Of a stretch of DNA of 64,000 nt, positions 1-11,330 are shown one piece after another. The DNA lies in assembly GCA_963932465.1 (NCBI GenBank), contig OZ010788.1, positions 674,148,484-674,212,483 on the forward strand, written 5' to 3'. Both the position numbers and the translations under genes were made by a program. Every line of letters starts with the position of its first letter. Positions within the stretch are counted from its first letter, which is position 1. The notes under the pieces are model-generated. The model was not told the DNA's origin. It made no database searches and saw only the letters and a list, made by a program, of their open reading frames with translations. Origin of the DNA: Maratus speciosus. Lineage: Eukaryota > Arthropoda > Arachnida > Araneae > Salticidae.

Positions 1-825
1 TTTTTCAAAAGTCGCACCATTGTAACGACTGCAATAGGTAGTATTTCTTACGAAATCTACCTAAAAGAATTTTAATACTTAGTTAAACTAGTATGTTGTG
101 GCCATCACAAAACTTTCTTCTATATAAATCACGTCAATTAAATCATTTAAATTAGGGATGCACCGGATATTGATTTTGCCGGATATCGGATACCGGATAT
201 CCGAAGCTCCTTTGCCTGCCGGATATCCGATCGGATATCCGGCACTAGATATGTTTTTAGTTATATGGTGAATTATTTCTTTATATAACGCCATCTCAGA
301 ACAATAAATTACAAACATGTTTCACACATCTTTAAAACATTTTAAATGTATTGAAATATAATTTACAAAAACTATATATCTTTGAATATCAGGGCTTTAA
401 ATTCAAGTTTTCCCCCAGGAGGGGAGTTTCCCACCGAACATTTAAAAATGCAGGGGAGTAGAACTGTTAGAAAGGGAAAAAAAATATCTTTTAACCCCGT
501 GATTTTTTATATGCCACTTTAAAAGAATTACATTTATACAAACATGACAAAATACCATTGAAATAGTTTAAATTAACAACTCAAGATAATTATCCAAAAT
601 TTTTATTTTATTAAAGCAAAGGAACAAAATCAAGCTTTATATATACCGTGTCTATTTTTCAATTTTCACCTAATGTTATGGGCAATTAACAATTGGATTG
701 CTAAATGAATTTCTTAATTTAAATTTTATTCCATTTTGCGTGATTTAGCCACTTTCACAAGTTACACTTTCGACAAACAGCACAGACCAACTTTTATAAC
801 TTTAGAAATTATCGGAAACGCATGG

Positions 826-1068
826 TTATGCTCTGTTAAAAATTTTTAGAAAACTTTGCAAAATCTGATGTGCATTCAATTTTAACTTACTTGCATGAAT
901 AATGCATATCGATGATTCTATTGTCAATATCCTACGGTGAATGTATGTCACTTCTGAACAAACTTGTTTTATTATATCCTTAATGGAATTATAGTCAAAA
1001 CTGTAATCCCTGGTATTTTCGTTAATTGAACTGTGTTCTATGCATTGGATTTTTAAATCCATATCCAA
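826..1068 (-). pseudogene. possible coding remnant, unrecognised
   Basis: An 80-codon minus-strand frame lies inside the hAT-type element. It has ordinary amino-acid composition and contains a donor-like CAA/GTAAGT on the minus strand near 890, so it could be one exon of a decayed transposase. I recognise no domain and see no matching acceptor or neighbouring exon. It may be a chance frame. Confidence 0.2.
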
Positions 1069-1359
1069 AGTTTGAAAAGGAAATAGTCAATTGATTTTTT
1101 CTATTACACGATAAAAGGTTGATTTCAAAAAGTCATGCCCTAATTTCTATGAATTGCAAGAATCAACTAGTTTGTTATTTCTAAACCTGTTTTTTTAAGT
1201 TTAACCAAATTTCTTTTTCTTCATGTGTACCACAAGTGTAATCTCATTTTGTTGAGTGCTGACTATTGGCCAGTTTGGTAGGGCTCAGTCTCCGGTGGCC
1301 ATTACTGCCCTTTTAGTTATTTCCTATTTTGGGCATAGGGAAAAAACATCGCAAAATAC

Positions 1360-1900
1360 CTAAATCGGTCATTAAAAAAATATATCGCCGATTTCGTCAA
1401 TCATGGTGAAAACAAATAAAAAAAATTTGTCGACCGGTCGCAAGAAGAAAACTGAAGTGCATGGGAAATGGGCAGCGGGAAAATATCACAAAATTCGTCA
1501 ACCGATCTGTCATGAGCAAATATCGTGAAATTCCTCAGCCGGTTGCAGAGAAAAAATGCGAAAGTTTTCAATCGGATGCAGAAAAACAATCGTTACTTTC
1601 ATCAGTATGTCGCAAGAACAAACAGGGAAATTTGCCAATCGGTCACAGAATAAAATTGCTATATTTATCAATTGATCTCAAGGAAAAAAAAATTATGAAA
1701 TTCACCGATCGGTCTCTAGAAAAAATTGTGAAATTCGTAAATCGGTCGTGGAGAAAAAGCGCAAATTTTTTCAGTTGGATGCAGAAAAACAACCATGAAT
1801 TTCGTCAATCTGTCTAAGAAGAAACTGTGAAATCTGCCCATTGATAGTAGAAAATATCACGAAATTTGTCAGTCGGTCCTGAGACTTGATCGTCGTTTTA
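1360..1900. repeat. degenerate tandem repeat with AAATTCGTCAATCGGTC core
   Basis: A phrase resembling (AAATTCGTCAATCGGTC) followed by an A-rich spacer recurs roughly every 50-60 bp with heavy decay, at for example 1390, 1490, 1535, 1725 and 1800. Short open frames across it are products of the repeat and not genes. Confidence 0.6.
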
Positions 1901-2786
1901 CAAAGAAACATTTTCGGAAAATGATTTTTTGGAAACAGGAGACGCCCGCCCATAATAGGGCATAATAAATAGGGCACAATAATAATATTTAGGGCACGAA
2001 TCCTGCCATCCCTTCTCGAAATTCAAGCCCTGTAATGTATATTAAGAATATTGCATAAAAAATGTAATTTAAACAATATATTCTGTTTATTCGTACAATG
2101 AAATGCTGATAATTGCTACTGGATTTGAATAGGGGATTGACTATATTGATAATTGCTAATAATTAATTAATTTGTACAATGAGATGCTGATATATCGTTC
2201 AACAATATTTAACCAATTAATATGCATATAATTGTAGAGTATTTTCACAAAGAAATACTACATACTTTCTTTTTATAATTTAAACATAAAATATCTACTA
2301 ATATACCCATGATTAAAGAGTTATTTTCTCCAAACATAGGTTTAGTTGATGCCCTTTTTCTGTTTTAATTATTTAATATTGTTTTTGCTCTAAGTCATGT
2401 TTAGTTTTATTTTAACTTAAATTATTTTTATATTTATAAGTAAAAAGAAAATTACTTTTAATTTTAAATATTTATAATGAAGTTACGAAAACAACTAGTT
2501 GGATTTGCCAATCCCAAAACTTTCTTCTATCTCATACATCTTAATATTTCAAAAAGTAGTTCCAAATGTTAATACTTCAATATTATTAGTTCAATATTAT
2601 ACCAACTTTGATTTTGGTCTAAAATTTCTGCTATAGTCAATTAATCAGAATAAGTTAATCTCTATCATGATATTTATTAAAATCAATAATTTTTTCGTTA
2701 TTCTGTTGTACACCAGCTGTTTGTGAATAGGCAGCTTAGCAGGATGCGAAGTTCCCTTCACTTCATGAGCCGCCAATATACAGTAC

Positions 2787-4112
2787 CAGTGATGGAACAG
2801 CATGGACCTCATTTTGGAGCAGCAAAAACGCTCATTTCAGAGCACAAAATAACTATTTTGGAGCAGCAAAAATGCTCATTTTGGAGCAGAAAATAACTTG
2901 GAGCATCAAAATGTCATTTTGGTATTCTTTGACGAAATTCACGTTTTGTCTGCAATTCTTTGACGAAATTCGTGTTTTTTCTGCGACTCTTTCACAAAAT
3001 TCGCAATCCTTTGACGAAATTTGCGTGTTTTTCACAATCTTTTGACCTCATTTGCATATTGTTCACAATCTTCTGACAAAATTCGCGTATTTTTCGCGAT
3101 CTTTTGACAAAATTTGCGTTTTTTGCAATCTTTTGATGAAATTTGCAGTTTTTGCGATCTTTTGATGAAATTTGCGTTTTTTTCCGCGATCTTTTAACGA
3201 AATTAGCTATTCTTTGACAAAATTCACGTTTTTTTCACGATCCTTTGACGAAATTTGCTTTTTTGCGACCTTTTGATGAAATTGGCGGGTTTTTTCGCGA
3301 TATTTTAACGAAAGTAGCGTTTTTTCACGATCTTTTGACCGTGGTTTGTTTGTTTTTTGACGAAGTTACCCAACCTTTGGCAAAATTTACGTTTTTTTTT
3401 TCGTTATCCTTTGACGAAATTCGCGCGTTTTTCGCGATCTTTTGACGAAATTTGCGTTTTTTATTCGCAATCTTTTAACGAAATCGCGTTTTTTCACGAT
3501 CTTTTGACCGCATTTTGATGAAGTTAGTGCTCCTTTGACAAAATTCACGTTTTTTTCGCGATCTTTTGATGAAATTTGCGTGTTTTTCGTGCTCTTTTAA
3601 TGAAATTTGAGATTTTTTGATGAAATTTGCAGTTTTTTTCTTTATCTTTTAAATTAATTAGTTTTTACACGAACTTTTGGCCGTGTTTTGTTCGTTTTTT
3701 GACGAAATTAGCGATCCTTTGACAAAATTCACGTTTTCTCGCGATCTTTCGACAAAATTTGCGTGTTTTCCGCGATTTTCTGGCGCAATTTTCGTTTTAT
3801 TCGCGAGATCTTAACGAAATCACGTATTTTCGCGATCTTTTGACCTCGTTTTTTGACGAAATTAGCGGTCCTTTGTTAAAATTAACATTTATATTTTTAG
3901 TGATAATTTGACAAACGTCGCGTGTTTTTTCGCGATCTTTTGACCAAATTCGCATATTTTGGCAAAATTCGGATGGAAAATGATCGATTTGGCTGAAGAA
4001 TTATTATCGAATTGGCGCAGTTGGGCGCAATTTTGTTGAAAAGTGATCGTTTTGGCGCAGAAATGCGCAGCATTATCGATTTGGCGCAATTGGAGCAGCT
4101 GTTCCATCACTG
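2787..4112. mobile_element. nested TIR element (CAGTGATGGAACAGC ends)
   Basis: CAGTGATGGAACAGC at 2787 is matched by its reverse complement ending at 4112. Flanks share AGTAC (CAGTAC on the left, TAGTAC on the right), possibly a mutated target duplication. The CAGTG terminus is hAT-like. It sits inside the larger hAT-type element and its interior is almost wholly a minisatellite. Confidence 0.6.
2920..3970. repeat. minisatellite, ~30-bp unit (CGCGATCTTTTGACGAAATT)
   Basis: About 30 diverged copies of a unit reading roughly TTTTTCGCGATCTTTTGACG then AAATTTGCG are arranged head to tail. Unit length varies from about 25 to 35 bp. Copies differ mainly by C/T and A/G changes and T-run length. No coding content. 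Confidence 0.85.
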
Positions 4113-4139
4113 TAGTACAAAAAAAACTGCGAAAAATTG

Positions 4140-4800
4140 AGAAAATTTTACAAAAATCTGTTACAGTGCCACCTTCTGGCGGAATATTTCCAAATTCAAG
4201 GACAATTGCTGGCCATAGTAAAAAATATACACACAAAATTGGTCCAATTCTATGCTTAGCGTCATACAATTTTCAATGGTAAAATAACGAAAATAACACA
4301 AAAATCTGTATTATAGCGCCCCCTTCCAGCAGAATATTTTCAAATTGAAGGAGGACCTGCTGGCCATACCCAAAAACATACCCCCCCCCCCCCCCCAAAA
4401 AAAAAAAAAAAAAAAAAAAAATTGGTTCAATTCTATACATAACTTCATACACTTTTCGATGGTACAAGAATGAAAGTGGCACAAAAGTCGCTTTTACAGC
4501 TCCCATTCTGGCAGGATATTTCCAATTTAAAGGAGAACCTGCTGGATATAGCCAAAAACAAATATAAAAAATTTTGTTCAATTATATGGATAACTTCATA
4601 CACTTTTCGATGGTACAATAATGAAAATGGCACAAAAATCACGATTACAGTGCCCCCCCGCCCCTTCCAGTGGAATGTTTCCATATTGAAGGAGGGCGGG
4701 CCGCCTGGCTATAGCCAAAAACATTCACAAAAAATTTCGTTCAATTCTATGCATAACTTCATTCACTTTTTGATGGTACAATGGCGACACACGGACAGAC
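4140..4800. repeat. tandem repeat, ~155-175-bp unit, four copies
   Basis: Four diverged units each carry a CCTTCTGGCGGAATATTTCC-like start, GAAGGA..CCTGCTGGCCATA, an ATTGGTTCAATTCTATGCAT-like stretch and TTTTCGATGGTACAA. A 16-base C run followed by a 25-base A run (4381-4421) interrupts the second unit. Ends near GACACACGGACAGACAGACC, a phrase common in arthropod repeats. Confidence 0.7.
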
Positions 4801-5394
4801 AGACCTTTTGTATAAACATATTTTCGGATATCTGACCCCTAAAACATCTAAATCCGTCGAAAAAAGGAAATTGAAAAAAATTCTATTACAATACTTTCTT
4901 CTAAAAATAGGCCTGTTTAAGTGTTAAACTTAAAAGAAAGAACGAAAATTAATAAAGTCATACTTTAATAAACAACTTCAAATTTTGTTTACATTCTGAA
5001 AGTAAAGGTACAATTTTCTAAAAGAAGTATACGTAAATTCTTAAATTTATTATAAAGAGTTCAAATATCAATGTTAGGAAAGCTAGCAATTCTTTAAACT
5101 TTTGAGAATTACCTTTTACTCATGAATAGTGAACTTACTTTCATATTTTACATTATAAACAAAATTGTTCGACATTGTTTGGGGTCAAACGATTTCTGTT
5201 ATCCTTGTATATTCGCTTAGCTGCATTCTGCCGGATAACCGGCAGAGAAGTCGGATATCCGGTGATTGTGATTCGGATATCCGACGGTATTTCGGATATT
5301 GAAAAATCAGCCGGATATGCCGGATATCCGTTGCATCCCTAATTTAAATAGTACAAGAAATTACATCAATTTAGAACCAATTCGTATCAAAGTA

Positions 5395-6290
5395 TACCTG
5401 AATTTGAAGTTTGATGAAAATTCGTGTATTACTTATTGAGATAGAGCTGTAGGGGAAATTCGGAAAAATGCAGCATAGCAGCGCCACCTGTTGAGCGATT
5501 TGCACCAAAACACAAACAGCACTAATTCATATTAAGGTATACCGGAATCTGAAGTTTGATGGAAATCGGTGCATTGGTTCTGGAGCTAGAGCTATTGTGG
5601 AAATCACAAAAATGCAACACAGCAGCGCCACCTGTTGAGCGATTTACACGAAAAAGTACAAAACATCAATTCATGTCAAGAACTAACTGAATCTGAAGTT
5701 TGATGAAAATCCGTGCATTAGTTCTGGACATTGAGCTATTGTGGAAATCGTGAAAAATGCTGCATAGCAGCGCCACCTGTCGAGCGATTTACACCAAAAC
5801 ATAAACAGCACTAATTCATATCCAGGTATACCTAAATCTGAAGTTTGTTGAAAACCCGAGCCTTAGTTCTTGAGATAGAGCTATTGCGGAAATCTCAAAA
5901 AATGCAGCATAGCAGCGCCACCTGTTGAGCGATTTACACCACAAGGGACAAAACGTCAATTCATGTCAAGTACTAACTGAATCTGAAGTTTGATGAAAAT
6001 CCGTGCATTATTTCTTGAGATTGAGCTATTACGAAAATCGTGTAAATGCTGCAAAATGCAGCATAGCAGCGCCATCTGTTGGGCGATTTGCACCAAAACT
6101 TTACCAGAACCAAATCATATCAAGGATTAACGGAATCTGAAGTTTTATAAAAATCCGTCCATTAGTTCTTGAGATAGAGCTTTTGCGGAAATCCTGCAAA
6201 ATGCTACATAGCAGCGCCACCTGCAGGGCGATTTACACCAAAAACTAATCAGCACCAATCTATATCAGGGACTACCTGAAAGATAAAATG
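5395..6290. repeat. tandem repeat, ~147-bp unit, six copies
   Basis: AGCAGCGCCACCTGTTGAGC recurs at about 5476, 5621, 5766, 5911, 6064 and 6209, each followed by a TTTACACCAAAA stretch and a GAATCTGAAGTTTGATGAAA stretch. The period is about 147 bp and copies are well conserved. It lies just outside the right end of the hAT element. Confidence 0.85.
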
Positions 6291-6581
6291 GCTACAGGAT
6301 ACTTACTGAAAGTAAAGAATGTAACTTTTTGTCCCTTTCTTGGAGTGAGGGGGGGGGGGGGGAATTCTAGTTTCCTATCAAGGCATAACAGAGAGTTTCT
6401 TCAATACATAATTTTCATTTTAATTTAATTACTTTTTTTAGTTTTATCAGATACATAATTATAAATTAGTACCAAAGACTTAAATATTTACATATTTTTA
6501 AGATTTATTACATAAAACCTTTTGATAATTAAAAAAGAAAAAAAAATTAATGACTGACAAAATAGTTTATTTAAGTAAAAA

Positions 6582-6629
<48 letters not shown>

Positions 6630-6820
6630 ATTTTTAATTTGGTTCTTAAATTCCTAAGTATTAGACAGATTATAAAGATTTAAAATATGTACAAATATTT
6701 AATTATATTTATTATTTAGGAAATTAAATTAAAATATTAAGTGATATGTTATTAAATTTAATTGTTTATACCATCATTATTCTTATTAGCTTATAGATAT
6801 TATTGCACATTAAAGATATA
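6290..6820 (+). repeat. dispersed ~530-bp AT-rich repeat, copy 1
   Basis: Matches 21850-22400 in the opposite orientation over its whole length. Shared landmarks are the GGGACAAAAA/TTTTTGTCCC segment near a G-rich run, ATTAATGACTGACAAA, and TCCGATTTTTAATTTGGTTC. This copy has acquired an A run plus (TA)n at 6576-6627. No coding content. Confidence 0.7.
6576..6627. repeat. A-run plus (TA)n microsatellite
   Basis: About 23 A residues run directly into about 13 TA dinucleotides. The homologous copy near 22030-22050 lacks the expansion. Confidence 0.9.
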
Positions 6821-6868
6821 CAAGAATTTGCCATTTTTGCCGATTTTTTCCATTTTTGCCCTGTTTTT

Positions 6869-7396
6869 AGGTGCGTTCGTAATTATATAAATACGAAGCA
6901 CCTATAGTTGTCGTTCAGTCCGTCTGTCTGTCCGTCCGTCTGCATATAACAGAGCAAAAACTACCCAACCGAATGGTCTGAAATTTTGAATATATAATTG
7001 TTGCAAAATTGTGTCGAGCCATTTCAAATTTTATGAAAATCGGATGGATAGTTTAATGACAGGGACAGTCAAAAGTTTTCCGTTACATTACGGGCAATGG
7101 AAAAAAATTATAGCAAGTGCATTTTAATGATGTTACAGTCTTCCGAATGGTCTAAAATTTTAAATATATAATTGTTGCAAAATTTTGTCGAGCCATTTCA
7201 AATTTTATGAAAATCGGATGTATAGTTTAATGACAGGGACTGTCAAAAGTTTCCCGTTAGACGGCCAATAGGAAAACATTACTGCAACTGCATTTTAATG
7301 ATGTTACAGACTATGCACTTATGAAAAAAATATACATTCAGTACAATATGGGGTGCAAAAAATATTTATAAAACTAGATATAGTATGAACGCACCT
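6869..7396. mobile_element. MITE with AGGTGCGTTCGTA ends, copy 1
   Basis: AGGTGCGTTCGTA at the left faces TATGAACGCACCT at the right. The interior holds GTCCGTCTGTCTGTCCGTCC and a duplicated block (GAATGGTCTGAAATTTTGAA near 6972 and 7146). The second copy is at 28060-28434. Flanks contain TTTTTGCC/GGCAAAAA blocks that also occur near 23920-23980, so it may be nested in another repeat. Confidence 0.7.
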
Positions 7397-7699
7397 CATT
7401 TGCTACGTATGACCAGCAATTTCCAACTTGTTTTTTCAGTTTTTGCCACTGTTCTGGCAAAAATACCTTTTTGCAGGCAAAAAGGCCAACCCAGGATATA
7501 ATGTTCTGATATGAACCTTAAGCTCGTATCATTTTATATGTTTAACTCAATTTTGCCTGAAACACATGCCCGCTGACTGTGGGAAAAATCTGTTTCCAAC
7601 GACTGGGTTATTTTCGCCCCAAAACATTGATAATTAACGGTAAAAATCACTGATTTAGACGTAACTATTTATTTTTATTTTATTTTTTTTTTTCACGTC

Positions 7700-8259
7700 G
7701 AAATCCTGAATGAATGGGTTTTTTTAGTCCCCGATATGCTATTTCTTTCTCCCAGCTGATTTTGTGTCGTCTCCAAAAAATAACGTTACGTTGTATAAGC
7801 CAGCCGTAAAACAAAGCAGATGTATCATTGTACGATTCAATACTCTATAGCAATTTTTTAAACTTCGAAGCATCGCACATTTTCAATTTTTATACCGTCG
7901 TATTGGGGAAAAAAAGTACTTTTTAATGCAATTTGTTTGAAAACTGCATCTCCATTTATTTTTGAAATATTAATTTCTTTGTAGTTTTTAGAGCTATTTG
8001 CTTAATATTGGCAACGGAAGTACTCCATTTCTGTAGAAAGTTCAAGGAAAAATAGTTGTGAAATATTAATTATATATTTTTGGTGCCATTTTTTCATAAC
8101 AACCGAAAGAAAATGTCATTAAAATATGTGCTATTTTGAAGAAAATATATAAACGAATGATTTCTGTTAAAACAAGGAGCTATTATAAACTATATTTAAT
8201 TTTAAGTATCTATATTACTGTTACAAACAAATGAAGGCCTATGAATCATGAGATAGCCG

Positions 8260-8296
<37 letters not shown>

Positions 8297-8890
8297 CGAG
8301 TCTCTTGAATGACGACATCTTTTTGCTGCATTTGTGTATTATTTCGCGATAGTGACGTCCTATGCATACTTTGCTGTAGATGTTTAAGAGTGGATCGTAA
8401 ATGTGGAATTCTTAAGCGGTACGCGAATGACGTCATTTTTTCATAAAATAAAAGCGTGTGCTGTAAAGTCTTAAAATCGAAATATGTTTTGTACTATTTA
8501 TTTATACATATATATATATATATATTATCGGAGACGACACTCAATTCTGTAAAAGCAGAATTCCTGTTTTCTATTTTTTTTTTTTTTTTTTTTTACCCTT
8601 AAATCCGACTATGCGTGAACCAAATTGACAGTCGATCATTAGCTAAAAGGTTAGTATATAGATTTAAAATTTCAGAGTTATTGTCTAAAATGAAGTATAC
8701 TTTTTGAAATCAAAATATGTTAAATAATATTAATCCTGCGGCAAAATGCGCGGAAAATAGGAAATTTGACTTCGGGGAATGAATTTTTTTCAAAGAGTTA
8801 ATTTTCGTACTTTTTAAAGTAGTTTGCAGTGTTACAAAGAAAATTGAAAGTGTATCATATTCTGAATTTTCTTTTTTGAGTAATTTATTT
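7700..8890 (+). repeat. dispersed repeat family copy related to 31040-31905 and to the satellite
   Basis: Most of 7740-8570 reappears inverted at 31040-31905 (shared CCGTCGTATTGGGGAAAAAA, CGATAGTGACGTCCTATGC, GAATTCTGCTTTTTCAGAAT-like parts). The downstream part 8595-8890 resembles 35385-35560. Its last ~95 bases (GTTAATTTTCGTACTTTTTA onward) are a single diverged relative of the 141-bp satellite monomer at 37-39 kb. Includes a long T run (8261-8294). Confidence 0.65.
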
Positions 8891-8902
8891 TTCTGTGTCA
8901 AT

Positions 8903-9695
8903 CAGTGGTGTAGTCGAGTCGGGACGCTAGGGGACGGCGTCCCCCCACACTTTTTTATTTTATTTCAAGCGTCCCCTTACTTTTTTCCCAAGAGGGACGC
9001 TAACGATGCGAGGGGACTCAGACCTTCCTGATTTATTACATGTTTTAAATTAAAAAAAAACACATTAATAAATTAACAATTTTATGAAGTAAAAAATAAT
9101 TGATCTTTTAAACTATTTTAGTTTTCTATAACAAAGGGCATTCAAAAAACAAATTGAAAGGAATTGGGAAGAAAGAGATGGTTTCTTGCTGTTTCATCAT
9201 AGTTACCAGTAATAAAGAACTTTCTTCATGTAAAGATAGAAGAAAGCAAAAATGGAATAATTTTCAGTGTTCTCAGTAGAAAATAATTATTGTATAACTA
9301 GTTCCGAAATAAATAATGCAAAATAAATTCTGATAAAAATTTCGTTGCTTGTACAAGTGTTACCGAATTACGAATTCTATTCCAAAAATTTTCAGATATA
9401 AAATAAGGTTTTAAATTTTTGAATTTTATTGCAAGCTATTTAATGTCTAATAGATAAAGAACGTTAATTGAATTAATTTAAATTTAAATTTAATTTTTTT
9501 AAATTTAAATTTAATTAATTTAAATTCAATTTAAATTTAAAATTTTAAAGTTTAAATTTTTAATTACTTTTCTCTGAAATTGAAAATGAAAAACAATATC
9601 AAAAATAAAGTTTGCCTTATGGGTGATAACAGACCCTAATGTTCAAAACTATGAGCGACCACCCCACCACTTTTTTTTCCAGGACTACACCACTT
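8903..9695. mobile_element. hAT-type MITE (CAGTGGTGTAGTC ends)
   Basis: CAGTGGTGTAGTC at 8903 is mirrored by GACTACACCACTT ending 9695. Flanking 8-mers GTGTCAAT and GAGTCAAT match at seven of eight positions, as expected of an aged hAT target duplication. The interior is non-coding: a GTCCCC-rich left end and AAATTTAAATTT palindromes at 9470-9560. Confidence 0.7.
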
Positions 9696-10060
9696 GAGTC
9701 AATGAATAATTTTGAAATTTGCCTGTAAAAGAGAGGGAGGTGGGGGTCGTCCGGTATTTTATATGTTCTTTAGAAAAAAGTAGCATACCTATATTTTCAA
9801 ATGAAAAGCAACCATTTTGAATGGCGATAGAAATGTATACCTAAGAGATATTGTAAGAATGGGGTTGTAACATGCAACGATAATGTTAGCAACGAACTTC
9901 AAAATATTTACAGAACAGTACCAGACTAGTACAGTTATGTATATGAATTGAGAGAAAAACACTTTGAAGATGCTTTGTGAAAAATGTCATCCTCTATTTT
10001 TACAAGGTCTCTATATTAACTGGCAAAAAATTATTTGAAATGGTTTGAAATTGTAGTATA
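9696..10060. other. AT-rich spacer, nothing recognised
   Basis: Short G-rich tract (GAGAGGGAGGTGGGGGTCG) near 9730, otherwise unremarkable AT-rich sequence with no convincing ORF or repeat end. Confidence 0.5.
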
Positions 10061-10793
10061 TACAGTCGGACCTTGTTATCCCGACAGCCGGTTTTCACGT
10101 CACTCCTCTTATCACGTCAGTTTTTCAAAGTCTCGATTTTCTGTGTATGATTTTAATGTAAATTACGTTGTTTAATAACGTTGTTGCGTTAACGTTTTTA
10201 CGTTGTTGAATAATTTTCAACTCCGGATATCCTGGCGGTTTAGAAAAATTGTCCATTTTTTATAATCCATCTTATAAACACGGAAATTAAGCGGTAAGAA
10301 ATGTCTTACCTAAACTTTTCACAAAGGTGTCTAAAATACCCATTGAGATAAATGATAAATTTTACTTCAATCCTTTATCTAAATAAATAAACCCACACAA
10401 CACACTATGAATGACCCACTTAAGCTCCAGATAGGCGTATCAGTCTACTCACGGTCTTTTTGTTCTGATCAGGCGGCGCTTTCTTTTGGTTACACGGCGT
10501 GTTTCATCCGACTAAAATCGAAGCAATGCATTGCATTGAAATGATCAGAAGTTATATAACATCCATTTCTAAAACAACGTATATTGATTAAAATTCATTG
10601 TATAATCTTGAAAAAAGAATTGTAGGAAGCACATCTAGAGATATGCAAACCTTAATTCATCATTAGTTCATGTAACAATAAAAAAACAAGAACACATACT
10701 GGACAATTGCACGATAAAATATAATAAATAAAGACACAATCTTGCTTAATGGTACACAAAACACGAACTTTAATAAGCTAAAAGTTAATTTCT

Positions 10794-10826
10794 ACGTTTC
10801 GAGCTGTTTCTACAGCCGTCTTCAGG
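10794..10826 (-). ncRNA. hammerhead-ribozyme-like core, left foldback arm
   Basis: On the minus strand CTGAAGA is followed by a stem-loop (GGCTGT / AGAA / ACAGCT) and then GAAAC, the order of conserved parts in a hammerhead core (CUGANGA, stem II, GAAA). The first stem II pair is mismatched and stem III is not evident within a monomer. Function is unproven. Confidence 0.3.
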
Positions 10827-11297
10827 AAAATAGGATGGAAAAAAGGCTCAAATTTCAGAGACGAAAGCTTCCTGTGCAAGAGATAATGAGTCGAAACTTG
10901 ACCAATGATTAGAATACAAAAATGTAGTGTTGCCATCTAGTGAAAATATATAATTATTAATGAACTGAGATCAAATGAATCAAAAAGGTCGATTTAAGAA
11001 ACCACGAGTGCCGCCATCTACACATGAGGGACAAAACCACGTTCAACTGAGTTTTCATTCAAGTTTTGGCAACATAATACAAGTTTAAGCTGAAATATTG
11101 TATTTAGACGTAGACAAGATGTATAAAGATGATATAAAGATGTATAAAGTCACAATTCTATCAAGTATTCTATCACGTATTCAAGTATTCTATCAAGTAT
11201 TAATTCTATCATATTTCTATAAGGTGAAGTTTCGACTAATTATCTCTCACAGGAAGCTTTCGTCTCTGAACTTTGAGCCTTTTTATCATCATATTTT

Positions 11298-11330
11298 CCT
11301 GAAGACGGCTGTAGAAACAGCTCGAAACGT
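11298..11330 (+). ncRNA. hammerhead-ribozyme-like core, right foldback arm
   Basis: Plus-strand mirror of the motif at 10794-10826: CTGAAGA, stem GGCTGT-AGAA-ACAGCT, then CGAAACGTA. Both copies conserve every core base, but they are arms of one inverted repeat, so conservation alone is weak evidence. Confidence 0.3.

Larger units (their letters stand above)
153..5341. mobile_element. hAT-type DNA transposon, non-autonomous or decayed
   Basis: The left end TAGGGATGCACCGGATAT and the right end (ATATCCGTTGCATCCCTA) are terminal inverted repeats with one mismatch. They are flanked on both sides by the same 8-bp sequence ATTTAAAT (145-152 and 5342-5349), the target-duplication length of hAT transposases. 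Sub-terminal CCGGATATCCG palindromes cluster near both ends, as expected for transposase binding sites. The 5.2-kb interior has no transposase ORF. It is mostly tandem arrays and at least one nested element. Boundaries are seen directly; hAT membership is inferred from duplication length and terminus. Confidence 0.85.
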
